Source: Planctomycetota bacterium
Lineage (GTDB): Bacteria > Patescibacteriota > Patescibacteriia > Patescibacteriales > UBA12465
DNA: 7,594 bases
Direction: 5' to 3'
Assembly (NCBI GenBank): GCA_025453315.1
Contig: JALOQQ010000048.1
Location: forward strand, 1-7,594
Shown: one piece after another, positions 1 to 7,222 of the stretch
Position numbering within the stretch: position 1 is the stretch's first letter
Layout of the letters: every line of letters starts with the position of its first letter
Made by a program: the position numbers and the translations under genes
The notes under the pieces: generated by a model
Databases searched by the model: none
What the model was told of the DNA's origin: nothing
Seen by the model: the letters and a program-made list of their open reading frames with translations, nothing else

Positions 1-751
1 TAGCTTGTAATAAAGAATAAGTGATTTTATTTTCATTAATTAATTCACCCTTATCAGGAAAAACTTCACTCTTGAAAATATCGGTTAAATCTAGATTACT
101 ACCATACTTATTAATTTCACCCTGATTCTTATCGTAAGATTCTAAACGTTTAACTAAATCAAGTAATTCTTCAGTAGTTAAAGTTTTCTTAAAGTCATCA
201 ACTTTGTTTACCAATTCTTTAGCGATATTTTCAAAATGAGCTGTTTCATGATCTTTAACTTTGAAATAAGAATTAAAATATTCTGAATTATCAATACGAT
301 CAAACTGATCATCTAAAATTTTAGAAACAATAAAATCAACGTGATTCTTATAAGTACTATCTGTATGATCACCATTTAAATCATGAGATAAAACAGTCAT
401 AATATCTAAAAGATATTCCTTTCTTACAAAACCACCATGTTCTTTAACAATAGAGTCAATTGAATTTTTTAAACCACTAATATATTCTTCTAATTTTTCT
501 ATCTTTTTTAGTTTTTTAATACTAGCTGCTTCAATTTGTCTAACACGTTCTCTGGTCAATTTATGAATAGTGCCAATTTCTTCTAGAGTGTGTTTGTCAT
601 TACCGTATAAGCCAAAACGACGAGAAAGAACATCTTTCTCACGATCCATTAACTCAGCAAAAAGCTTATCAACAATAGTGATAGCATTAAGCCTAGCCAA
701 TTCCTCCGTTTTCTTCTCCTTAATAATTTTTTCTAACAATAAATTGTCCAT
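1..751 (-). CDS. Sigma-70 region 4 / winged-helix transcription regulator, 3' end cut off by window edge
   Basis: The reading frame is open from the ATG at 751 to base 1, giving 250 codons with no stop, so the C-terminus lies outside the window. Residues about 28-83 match sigma-70 region 4: a DREKDVLSRRFGL segment (36-48), then TLEEIG (55-60) and the recognition helix RERVRQIE (67-74), which binds the -35 element in sigma factors. Only 27 residues precede it, so regions 1-3, including the -10-binding and core-binding region 2, are absent. Residues about 95-165 look like a winged helix (GGFVRKEYLLDIM, then a helix around HVDFIVSKILDD and a wing with YFNSYFKV); the rest is acidic and helical. 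Proteins of this style in Patescibacteria can, from memory, carry a HARE-HTH domain further on; that part would be off the window. It starts 62 nt after the glycosyltransferase stop with no clear Shine-Dalgarno. It is probably a DNA-binding regulator and not a complete sigma factor. Confidence 0.82.
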   Translation of the reverse strand, partial: MDNLLLEKIIKEKKTEELARLNAITIVDKLFAELMDREKDVLSRRFGLYGNDKHTLEEIGTIHKLTRERVRQIEAASIKKLKKIEKLEEYISGLKNSIDSIVKEHGGFVRKEYLLDIMTVLSHDLNGDHTDSTYKNHVDFIVSKILDDQFDRIDNSEYFNSYFKVKDHETAHFENIAKELVNKVDDFKKTLTTEELLDLVKRLESYDKNQGEINKYGSNLDLTDIFKSEVFPDKGELINENKITYSLLQA

Positions 752-813
752 ATATATTAAAAACTTATTTACTAAAATTTCATAATATAGCCTAACATAA
801 TTATTTTTATTGG

Positions 814-1812
814 TCAACCCCTTCTTTTGGCTATTTTTATTCTATTGATATTTTTTGCTAATATTAAATAATTTTTCACTAAATTACTTTCAAAAAACAA
901 GGTATAGACAAATAGGGCTAAAGCATGAAATATAATAAAAATTCTATTTTGCCAATTTTCTTGTGACCAATGCTTTAAAAAAATAATATTCTGATTAACA
1001 AGCGACCACTCCCTTGTTTTCTCACTTTTAGACCTGCGCTGAAGCATTTTTTGCCAAAAACCACTTTTTTTATCAGCTACTGTACGGTCATGATAAATAA
1101 TAGCTCCGGGAATGTATTTGCTTTTTAAATTTAAACGAAAAAAACGATAGGCCAAGTCACAGTCCTCTTTATACATAAACATATTCTCATCAAAGAAAGC
1201 GAGCTTCTTATTTTCATTAAAATAAGAAGCCTTAATTAGACCTTCTATTTTGAATAAACCACAGGCTCCAGAAGGACCGATAAAATGTGGTGAGTTTTTA
1301 TTGTATTGACCACTATCTTCTTCACCTTGTCCAATATCAAAAAAACTTAAACCAGGCTTCAAGCCAATACCACAACTATCAATTATTTTAGTGCGTGTTA
1401 TAAGTGGCTTTTCTTCCGCGATCTCTAAGCGCAGTATCTTAGGACAAACTGAAGCAAGTAACGGATCAATCTCTAATTCTTTAACCAATTTAGTAATGGA
1501 TTCTTTTTCCAAAATTACATCTGGATTAATAACTAAAAAATAATCATATTCTTCCAATAAAGCCTTATTGATAAGATTATTATAAGCTCGAGCAAAACCA
1601 ATATTTTTTTCTGACCAAATAAATTCTGTTTTTTCTTTAATATTTTGAAAAAAAACACTATTAGCGTTTTGTGCTTTTTCACTATTATCGGCGATAAAAA
1701 TTTTATATTCCCCGCCCCAAGCCAAAAGAGCCTCATTTAAACTGGGCCAAAAATAAGGAAGATACTTAGCGGTTAAATTGTTATAAGTAATAAAACCAAT
1801 AGCGAGGCGCAT
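814..1812 (-). CDS. Family 2 glycosyltransferase (rhamnosyltransferase-like), membrane-associated
   Basis: This 332-residue protein has a GT-A fold of the GT2 family, which transfers a sugar from a nucleotide donor to a growing surface glycan or lipid-linked acceptor. Visible features in order: an N-terminal strand MRLAIGFITYNN; ADNSE (41-45); NIGFARAYNNLI (70-81), the nucleotide-binding segment; NPD (96-98) in the place of the metal-binding DXD; GPSGACGLF (179-187) near the acceptor site; KED (215-217) as the probable catalytic base region; and HDR (241-243). One hydrophobic segment at about 291-307 near the C-terminus probably anchors it to the membrane. The arrangement resembles WbbL/RfbF-type rhamnosyltransferases, and rmlA/rmlD lie nearby, but the donor sugar is inferred. 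The ATG is supported by AGGA seven bases upstream. It lies downstream of a strong terminator, so it needs readthrough or a promoter that I cannot place with confidence. Its TGA stop shows that TGA is not recoded here. Confidence 0.87.
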   Translation of the reverse strand: MRLAIGFITYNNLTAKYLPYFWPSLNEALLAWGGEYKIFIADNSEKAQNANSVFFQNIKEKTEFIWSEKNIGFARAYNNLINKALLEEYDYFLVINPDVILEKESITKLVKELEIDPLLASVCPKILRLEIAEEKPLITRTKIIDSCGIGLKPGLSFFDIGQGEEDSGQYNKNSPHFIGPSGACGLFKIEGLIKASYFNENKKLAFFDENMFMYKEDCDLAYRFFRLNLKSKYIPGAIIYHDRTVADKKSGFWQKMLQRRSKSEKTREWSLVNQNIIFLKHWSQENWQNRIFIIFHALALFVYTLFFESNLVKNYLILAKNINRIKIAKRRG

Positions 1813-1819
1813 ATTATAA

Positions 1820-1823
1820 TCCT
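1820..1823 (-). promoter_or_regulatory. Shine-Dalgarno AGGA of the glycosyltransferase gene
   Basis: The minus strand reads AGGA, then seven bases (TTATAAT), then the ATG at 1812. This is the only clear Shine-Dalgarno in the window and supports that start. The spacer happens to match a consensus -10 box, but it sits too close to the ATG to be a useful promoter for this gene. Confidence 0.6.
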
Positions 1824-1836
1824 AGCACTAATATAT

Positions 1837-1879
1837 AAAAAATAAACCCCTTCAATAACTTGCGTTATTTCCGGGGTTT
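1837..1879 (-). terminator. Rho-independent terminator after the PKD lipoprotein gene
   Basis: The arms AAACCCC (1844-1850) and GGGGTTT (1873-1879) form a 7-bp outer stem. A 3x3 internal loop separates them from a second stem, AATAAC (1854-1859) with GTTATT (1864-1869), closed by a four-base loop. On the minus strand the hairpin is followed by ATTTTTTATAT (the T run is 1837-1842), so it ends minus-strand transcription. It lies 64 nt after the lipoprotein stop and just before the glycosyltransferase start, separating the two units. The plus side has no U tract, so it is probably one-directional. Confidence 0.85.
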
Positions 1880-1942
1880 AACAACTAATTACAAACCACT
1901 AACCTTAAAAAACTATTACAAACTTACGACTAAACTTTACAT

Positions 1943-3121
1943 TTACGGCAATTTTACATTTGGCTTATACATTAACCTATTAAATAATTGGCAATGTACA
2001 TTACTATCATCAGGAGAAGTGAGGTCAGAATAAGCACTAAACTTATCATTCCGATAACCCCAAATCTGATCGCCATTTGTTCTGGTCTTGTCAGTTCTTT
2101 TAATATTAAACCTAAAGTCATTTTGAACAGATATTTTGCCTTGAGAATCAAACTGATTAATTAGATTACCAGAGGTAACTTCAAAGACAAAATATGATCC
2201 TTCAATTGAGCAAGGATAAGGATTAAAGCTATCATAAGTGCCATTAGCATTATGATATACTTCATATTTACCCTTAGAATCAAAATCACCGGAAGGAATT
2301 AAAGAACAGCTAACATAAAATTTGGTTTTAAATATAGCGCCGTCATAACCAGTGTTTTTGGTAAAAATAACACTGTCTTGATTACAGGTTTTACAGGTAG
2401 TATCTACTGGCGGTTTATTGCGAATAATAATAGTTCTCATTACTTCGCCTAATTTAATAGCATTACTATAAGCTTCTAATTTAATGGTGTAAGTGCCAAC
2501 AGCTTTATAGGTGTAATCCAATTCTCTGCCATTATAAATAGAATTATTATCACCAAAATACCACCTCCATTCAGAAACAGAATCTTTAGGCAAAATCACT
2601 CCTCTAAAATGCAATTTCAAAGAATCAAAATCACTAGTAGTTTGATAAGCTGGTCCGATGCCCTGTCTAATATCAATCTCTAAAGCATGGGTAATAATTG
2701 GATTCTTAGAAGTATCAATAACTACATAAGTTTTACGAGGAGCACTCAAATTACCAGCCTCACCAGAAGTAGAAAAATCAAGATAGAAGATGCCGGTTTT
2801 ATCCAACTTTCTTTTTATTCTAAAAAGATTCTTATCGGCAACAGCGCTGTCAGAAAAAGTCCAATTAGCGGTTTGACCTTCAACGGTACAATACCAATTA
2901 TCATCGACAAGCGAAGAAGGATTAGCTTTAATAACAGCTACTAAAGTTTCTCCTTTACGGAAAGTGTCGGTTGGGGTGGAAACAACTCCATAGCCCAATT
3001 CCTTGCGCAGTTCAATTGAAACAGATTTTAATTCTGGATTCATAATTCCAGGATCAAGATCGTCCATGCTACAACCAATTAAAGTGGCGGCTAAAACGGA
3101 AAAAATAACTAGATTCTTCAT
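1943..3121 (-). CDS. PKD-domain lipoprotein, otherwise of unknown function
   Basis: The 392-residue protein begins with a short lipoprotein signal peptide: MKN, a hydrophobic core at residues 4-15, and lipobox LIGC ending at Cys17, so the mature protein is probably lipid-anchored outside the cytoplasmic membrane. The residues after the cysteine (SMDDLD) are acidic. Residues about 165-235 form a PKD-type beta-sandwich with the hallmark WYFGD (187-191) and GTYTIKL (209-215); such domains usually serve in adhesion or as spacers in surface proteins. A linker with PPVD and a CKTC pair (243-246) follows, then a C-terminal part (about 250-392) that I do not recognise, with further cysteines at 272, 304 and 377 that could form disulfides. 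No catalytic motif is visible. There is no clear Shine-Dalgarno before the ATG, and the lipobox supports this start. Terminators on both sides indicate a single-gene unit. The signal resembles Bacteroidota lipoproteins, so acquisition from a neighbour is possible but unproven. Confidence 0.85.
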   Translation of the reverse strand: MKNLVIFSVLAATLIGCSMDDLDPGIMNPELKSVSIELRKELGYGVVSTPTDTFRKGETLVAVIKANPSSLVDDNWYCTVEGQTANWTFSDSAVADKNLFRIKRKLDKTGIFYLDFSTSGEAGNLSAPRKTYVVIDTSKNPIITHALEIDIRQGIGPAYQTTSDFDSLKLHFRGVILPKDSVSEWRWYFGDNNSIYNGRELDYTYKAVGTYTIKLEAYSNAIKLGEVMRTIIIRNKPPVDTTCKTCNQDSVIFTKNTGYDGAIFKTKFYVSCSLIPSGDFDSKGKYEVYHNANGTYDSFNPYPCSIEGSYFVFEVTSGNLINQFDSQGKISVQNDFRFNIKRTDKTRTNGDQIWGYRNDKFSAYSDLTSPDDSNVHCQLFNRLMYKPNVKLP

Positions 3122-3200
3122 TTTCTTATTATTTTATAAAGGTTAATATTTACTACTATTTATTGAGTTTTAAACATCGATTTAATAACTAGGATATTTA

Positions 3201-3229
3201 AGATTAACATATTTTGCTTAAAAAAGCAA
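3201..3229 (-). promoter_or_regulatory. Possible promoter of the PKD lipoprotein gene
   Basis: On the minus strand TTGCTT (3229-3224) is followed after exactly 17 bases by TAATCT (3206-3201), preceded by TG one base upstream as in extended -10 elements. It lies between the rmlA terminator and the lipoprotein ATG and would give a leader of about 75 nt. The -10 matches consensus at only three of six positions, so this is tentative. The TTGCTT also pairs with AAGCAA in a 6-bp hairpin (3214-3229). Confidence 0.3.
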
Positions 3230-3270
3230 GAATAAATACAAAAAGACTACTTTATAATTAAGCAGTCTTT
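3228..3270 (-). terminator. Rho-independent terminator after rmlA
   Basis: AAAGACT (3242-3248) pairs with AGTCTTT (3264-3270). After one A/C mismatch, CTT (3250-3252) pairs with AAG (3260-3262), enclosing a seven-base loop. On the minus strand the stem runs into TTTTTGTATTTATT. It lies 63 nt after the rmlA stop and probably ends the rsmH-ftsL-ftsI-rmlD-rmlA unit. The stem has few GC pairs, so it may be leaky. Confidence 0.7.
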
Positions 3271-3332
3271 AAGATTTATTTGATAAGTTTATTTTAAGGA
3301 AAAACTGTTCAGTCTATTATTAATTTTACCTT

Positions 3333-4058
3333 TTAAAACAACATTTTGTCAGCCATTTTTTCTTTAGCAAAATTTTGTGCTCTAAGTAGACTATCGAAAG
3401 TGCCGGCATCAAACCATTCACCATTAACCATGGCTACTTCCAACTCATTCTTTTCTAAATACCAATTATTAACATCGGTAATTTCCAATTCCCCCCTGTC
3501 ACTGGGCTTCATATTTTTAGCAATTTCAATTACTCTACTATCATAAACATAGAGACCAGTAACAGCATAATCACTTAAATATTTTTTAGGTTTTTCGACA
3601 ATTTTTTCGGCCATCATTTTTTCATTAAACTTAACCACACCAAATCTCTCGGGATCAGAAACTTTTTTAGCAAAAATTTTAGCTCCGCCTTTAAAACTTT
3701 TCAAATCTTCAGAAAAATCATCTTCAAAAATATTGTCGCCTAAAATCATGGCCACATTTTCGTTATCAATAAAATTTTCACCAATAATAAAAGCTTCAGC
3801 TAAACCACTGGGCTTATCTTGAATTTCATAAGTAAACTTACAACCAAAATCCTTGCCGTTTCCCAAAAGCCTTAAATAATCTCCAGCTCTTTCCGGGGCA
3901 ACAATAATTAATATTTCTTTAATACCAGCCTTAACTAAAATATTTAAAGGGTAATAAATCATCGGTTTATTATAAACTGGAAGAAGTTGTTTACTGGTAA
4001 TTTTAGTTAGCGGGCTAAGACGTGTACCCGAACCACCAGAAAGAATAATACCGCGCAT
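3333..4058 (-). CDS. rmlA: Glucose-1-phosphate thymidylyltransferase (short form)
   Basis: This enzyme joins glucose 1-phosphate and dTTP to give dTDP-glucose and pyrophosphate, the first step of dTDP-L-rhamnose synthesis in the cytoplasm. The nucleotidyltransferase signature GGSGTRLSPLT spans 8-18, followed by KQLLPVYNKPMIYYP (23-37), which is characteristic of RmlA as against other sugar nucleotidyltransferases. GDN at 107-109 and D217 in WFDAGT are the expected metal ligands; EKP (155-157), TGLYVYD (167-173) and EITDVN (192-197) complete the active site. At 241 residues it lacks about 50 C-terminal residues of the enterobacterial enzyme (about 290), the part that contributes to the allosteric dTDP-rhamnose site, so feedback control may differ. 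Short forms also occur elsewhere in bacteria and archaea. It starts 51 nt after rmlD with no Shine-Dalgarno. Specificity for dTTP over UTP is inferred from the motifs. Confidence 0.92.
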   Translation of the reverse strand: MRGIILSGGSGTRLSPLTKITSKQLLPVYNKPMIYYPLNILVKAGIKEILIIVAPERAGDYLRLLGNGKDFGCKFTYEIQDKPSGLAEAFIIGENFIDNENVAMILGDNIFEDDFSEDLKSFKGGAKIFAKKVSDPERFGVVKFNEKMMAEKIVEKPKKYLSDYAVTGLYVYDSRVIEIAKNMKPSDRGELEITDVNNWYLEKNELEVAMVNGEWFDAGTFDSLLRAQNFAKEKMADKMLF

Positions 4059-4069
4059 AAATATATTTA

Positions 4070-4094
4070 TCAGTTAAAAATAATTAATAACTGA
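4070..4094 (-). other. Short inverted repeat in the rmlD-rmlA gap
   Basis: TCAGTTA (4070-4076) and TAACTGA (4088-4094) can form a 7-bp stem with an 11-base AT-rich loop, ending 11 bases before the rmlA ATG. No U tract follows on the minus strand, so it is not a terminator. It could be a processing or translation-control hairpin, or chance in AT-rich sequence. Confidence 0.3.
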
Positions 4095-4109
4095 ACTTAA
4101 ATTAATAAA

Positions 4110-4973
4110 TTATTTAATTGATTCTAAATATTCTTCTAAAGCTTCTTTATAACTTCGAAACTGTAAAAATTTAGTATTTTTCAAAATAGAATATTTAGCT
4201 CTTTTGGCCGGACGCGGAAATTTAGCTCCCGTAACCGGATTGACTTTAATATTTAAACCTTTTAATTCGAATAAAGCAAGAGCGGCTTCATACCAAGTAG
4301 CGGCTTCATTGTTTACTAAATGATAAATACCATATTCTTTATTATCAAATAATAAGGCTTTAGTGGCTTCGGCTAAATCCGGGGTATAAGTAAAACAACT
4401 TTTTTCCTCATCAACGACCTCTAACTCACTCTTAGTTTTACTGGCACTAAGCATAACATCAAAAAAACTAGACTTAGAAAATTCACTCAAACCTTGTGGG
4501 CCAAATAATTTAGAAGTTCTAATTAAATAATATTTTAAGCCTTTTTCTTGATAAGCAATTAATTCTTTTTCGCCCAAAGATTTACTTAATCCATATTTAT
4601 TAATTGGATTAACTTCATCATCTTCGGCAAATTTTTGTTTTCCTTCGTTGCCAGCAAAAACATAATCCGTAGAATAATGAACCAAAGTTGCTTCATTACC
4701 AAAGCACCATTGCGCTAAAGCGGCTGGTACATCACGATTTAACCTTAAAGCCAATTCATATTCACCTGGATCGTCTTCACATCTATCAACAGCATTATAA
4801 GCGACTGTATTAATAATGACATGCGGTTTTTCCTCGCTAAGCTTAGCAAACAAACTCATGGTTTCTAAAACATTAATCTCTTCCCTATCCCAAGCCAAAA
4901 CAGAATAACCAGAGAATGTTTTAATTAATTGTTGGCCAAGATTGCCCTTGGCGCCAAGAATAAGTATCTTCAT
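4110..4973 (-). CDS. rmlD: dTDP-4-dehydrorhamnose reductase
   Basis: This 287-residue extended short-chain dehydrogenase/reductase performs the last step of dTDP-L-rhamnose synthesis, NAD(P)H-dependent reduction of dTDP-4-dehydro-L-rhamnose. The Rossmann motif GAKGNLG is at 7-13. INTVAYNAVDRCEDDP (54-69) matches the conserved VD-x-x-E segment of RmlD, STDYVFAG (101-108) carries the catalytic Thr/Ser, and Y127-xxx-K131 is the catalytic pair. RTS (152-154) and RPAKRAKYSIL (254-264) are the RmlD-type substrate-binding segments, although the family's RTSWVFG reads RTSKLFG here. Length is normal for the family. The start lies only 15 nt after the PBP stop, so the two are almost certainly co-transcribed. 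rmlB and rmlC, needed to make the substrate, are not seen in the window and must be elsewhere if the pathway is complete. Confidence 0.92.
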   Translation of the reverse strand: MKILILGAKGNLGQQLIKTFSGYSVLAWDREEINVLETMSLFAKLSEEKPHVIINTVAYNAVDRCEDDPGEYELALRLNRDVPAALAQWCFGNEATLVHYSTDYVFAGNEGKQKFAEDDEVNPINKYGLSKSLGEKELIAYQEKGLKYYLIRTSKLFGPQGLSEFSKSSFFDVMLSASKTKSELEVVDEEKSCFTYTPDLAEATKALLFDNKEYGIYHLVNNEAATWYEAALALFELKGLNIKVNPVTGAKFPRPAKRAKYSILKNTKFLQFRSYKEALEEYLESIK

Positions 4974-4988
4974 AATTTAAATAATATT

Positions 4989-7124
4989 TTATTCCCTCTC
5001 TTTAGGTATCTTATAATATTTTAACAGAAAATCAGCAATATCACTAAATAATGGTGCGGCAGAAGAATCGGCAAAACGTACATCTTTAGGATTTTCAAAT
5101 TTAGTTAGAATAACAAATTTAGGATCATCTATTGGTGCGATACCAATAAAAGTATGGTTAAAACGACTAGCGTAATAACCGCCACTAGGATCAGCTATTT
5201 GAGCTGTACCCGTTTTACCGCCCACAAAATAACCTTTTACTTGACCCTTGGGTGTATGTCCTTTTTCTAAAACATTAACCATCATAGCCTTTACTAAGTC
5301 GGCGGTTTTTTCAGAAATAACTCTTCTAACTTGCTGTGGTTGGACTGTCACTTTGGTCCCGTCTTGATGTAAAATTTCTTTAACAATATAAGGCTTCATT
5401 AAAATACCACCATTAGCCACGGCCGCGTAAGCCATAACCATTTGTAAAGGAGTGCTTGTTATGCCCTGTCCAAAAGAAGCGGTAGCGGCATCAACTTCAC
5501 GCACTTTTTCACGTAAAAGATTGCGAATATCACCACCACTTTCTGGCCCAAGTTCAATACCGGTCTTTTCCCCAAAACCAAATTTTTTTACATAATCAGT
5601 AAAAGTAGTAACACCAATTTGCTTCATAGCAAAAATTGCTCCGGTATTTAAAGAAAATTCTAAAACCGTACTCATATCTACAACGCCATGTGGACCATGA
5701 GTTTCAAAATCAGAATTTCTAATTGGTTTTGGCCAACCATTAATCATTATTTTTCCTTCATCATTATAAGTAGTATCTGGCGTCACCTTACCTTCATTAA
5801 TAGCTGAAGCCATGGTGATAACTTTAAAAACCGAACCTGGCTCATACTGATAAAAAATTGCCGGATTATTGTAATACTTTATATCTTCGATATCACGATA
5901 ATTATTAGGATCAAATTCCGGATAAGAACACATAGCTACAATCGCTCCAGTTTTGGGTTCAACCACAATAGCCGTAGCACTATCAGCTTCATGCTTTTTA
6001 GCGGCTTCGGTTAATTTTTGGCAAACCGAAAATTCTACCGAGCGATCAACGGTTAAAACCAAATCTTCTCCGGATATCGGTTTTTGATATTCACGATCAT
6101 TAACAATCATAACCGACTTACTTCCAGCGCGTTCACTTTTTATATGTCCAGATTGACCGCGCAATTCATCATTAAAAAATTCTTCCAAACCATAATTACC
6201 ATTACCATCGCCGTTATTAGCCCAAGAAACAAAACCCATTAAATGAGAACCAATTTCTTTTTCCGGATAATAACGATAACGATTAATGGTAAAATCAATA
6301 CCTTTTATACGAGCAATATTATCTACTACTTTTTCTCCGGCAATATTACCATTATTTTCTTGTGGTGGATTTAGCCAACGCACTCTTCCCTCTTTAAATT
6401 CTAATTGTTCTGGGGTAATAATAGATCCCTCCTTAGTAAGCATTAGGGCATAAAAAGTCAAAAGATCAGGAATATCTACCTTTACTTCTAATGATTCATA
6501 AGGATCGTTAAATTTATCCAATTTATTAATCATTTCTTCAACGATAATTTTTTTTCTCTTTTCTATTTCTAATTCTTTTTCAATTTTTCTTTCTTCTAAC
6601 CACTTACTATCCTTTTGCCTATCCTGATAACGTTTATTAACTTCATCCTTCTTAGCCTTCTTTTCTTCCGCTTTAAGATCAAGACTAGAGACATAATTTA
6701 ATTCATTTTTTAAATCATTTTTATCTTTCTCTTCAAACATCTTATCCACTTCTTCAATAATTTTTTTTTGTTTAAAAACCAAATAATAATTTTCGGCAGC
6801 TATTTTTTTATCTGCTAAATCTTTAGGAATAGCAAAAAGCGACGCATAATCTTTATTCGTCGCTAAAGGATATAGTTTCGTTTCAGAACTATCCATTATA
6901 CGATCATTAACAAAAATCTGACCGCGTTCAGGACGTAGTTTATTGTAAATTTGGTGTTGACTAGAAGCTAAAGCCGAGTAAAGATCGTGTTGGTTAACTT
7001 GTATTTTATAAAGTTGCCAAACGGCCAAAAAACCTAACAAAAAAATAAAGGCCGCTACTATATTGAGGCGGCTATTATTGGCCCTAGTTTTCTTTTCTTG
7101 CTCTTTCCGTAATTCGCGCCACAT
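4989..7124 (-). CDS. ftsI: Class B penicillin-binding protein, septal peptidoglycan transpeptidase (FtsI/PBP3 type)
   Basis: This membrane-anchored D,D-transpeptidase cross-links peptidoglycan stem peptides; the adjacent FtsL-like and rsmH genes point to the division enzyme. Numbered from the ATG at 7124 (711 residues): a basic cytoplasmic tail (MWRELRKEQEKK), one membrane segment at about 20-39, the pedestal domain beginning at RPERGQI (65-71), and a transpeptidase domain from about 355 to 705. The active-site motifs are complete: S431-VF-K434 with the nucleophilic serine, S491-L-N493, and K637-T-G639. No PASTA repeat follows. The pedestal contains a very Lys/Glu-rich helical stretch at about 120-200 that typical FtsI proteins lack. 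A TTG at 7157 would add 11 residues in frame (to 722); I prefer the ATG because the TTG-added residues look unlike a PBP N-terminus, but neither has a convincing Shine-Dalgarno. A PBP2/MrdA role is less likely given the context. Confidence 0.93.
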   Translation of the reverse strand: MWRELRKEQEKKTRANNSRLNIVAAFIFLLGFLAVWQLYKIQVNQHDLYSALASSQHQIYNKLRPERGQIFVNDRIMDSSETKLYPLATNKDYASLFAIPKDLADKKIAAENYYLVFKQKKIIEEVDKMFEEKDKNDLKNELNYVSSLDLKAEEKKAKKDEVNKRYQDRQKDSKWLEERKIEKELEIEKRKKIIVEEMINKLDKFNDPYESLEVKVDIPDLLTFYALMLTKEGSIITPEQLEFKEGRVRWLNPPQENNGNIAGEKVVDNIARIKGIDFTINRYRYYPEKEIGSHLMGFVSWANNGDGNGNYGLEEFFNDELRGQSGHIKSERAGSKSVMIVNDREYQKPISGEDLVLTVDRSVEFSVCQKLTEAAKKHEADSATAIVVEPKTGAIVAMCSYPEFDPNNYRDIEDIKYYNNPAIFYQYEPGSVFKVITMASAINEGKVTPDTTYNDEGKIMINGWPKPIRNSDFETHGPHGVVDMSTVLEFSLNTGAIFAMKQIGVTTFTDYVKKFGFGEKTGIELGPESGGDIRNLLREKVREVDAATASFGQGITSTPLQMVMAYAAVANGGILMKPYIVKEILHQDGTKVTVQPQQVRRVISEKTADLVKAMMVNVLEKGHTPKGQVKGYFVGGKTGTAQIADPSGGYYASRFNHTFIGIAPIDDPKFVILTKFENPKDVRFADSSAAPLFSDIADFLLKYYKIPKERE

Positions 7125-7222
7125 ATCCGTATCGTGTCTGCCAAATTGGCAAGACAATATTCTTATAAAAAAAAGAAAAAAACATCATAATGATTGATAT
7201 TAAGGAAACTGATAATAGTTTA

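Noticed and set aside
570..785. Open frame of 71 codons on the plus strand
   Set aside because: It is antisense to the sigma-like gene, which has a clear sigma-70 region 4; the plus-strand product has no recognisable feature.
788..817. TTGACC overlapping the glycosyltransferase stop with TATATT downstream, as a promoter for the sigma-like gene
   Set aside because: The gap between the two elements is 22 bases, too long for a sigma-70 promoter, and the hexamer at 17 bases (TAGGCT) is a poor -10.
1533..1736. Second minus-strand frame of 67 codons within the glycosyltransferase gene
   Set aside because: It overlaps the conserved nucleotide-binding part of the glycosyltransferase in another frame and has no independent support.
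1813..1818. TATAAT directly before the glycosyltransferase ATG as a -10 box
   Set aside because: It would place the transcript start inside the coding region, and the -35 position (TTTTTA) is poor; it is better read as the Shine-Dalgarno spacer.
2687..2944. Open frame of 85 codons on the plus strand
   Set aside because: It is antisense to the PKD lipoprotein gene and its product looks like a shadow translation with no motif.
3346..3546. Open frame of 66 codons on the plus strand
   Set aside because: It lies opposite the C-terminal coding part of rmlA, whose motifs are complete.
7084..7188. Small minus-strand frame starting at the tandem ATGs before the PBP gene (34-35 codons)
   Set aside because: It begins with Phe runs from T homopolymers, overlaps the PBP start in another frame and has no Shine-Dalgarno or motif.
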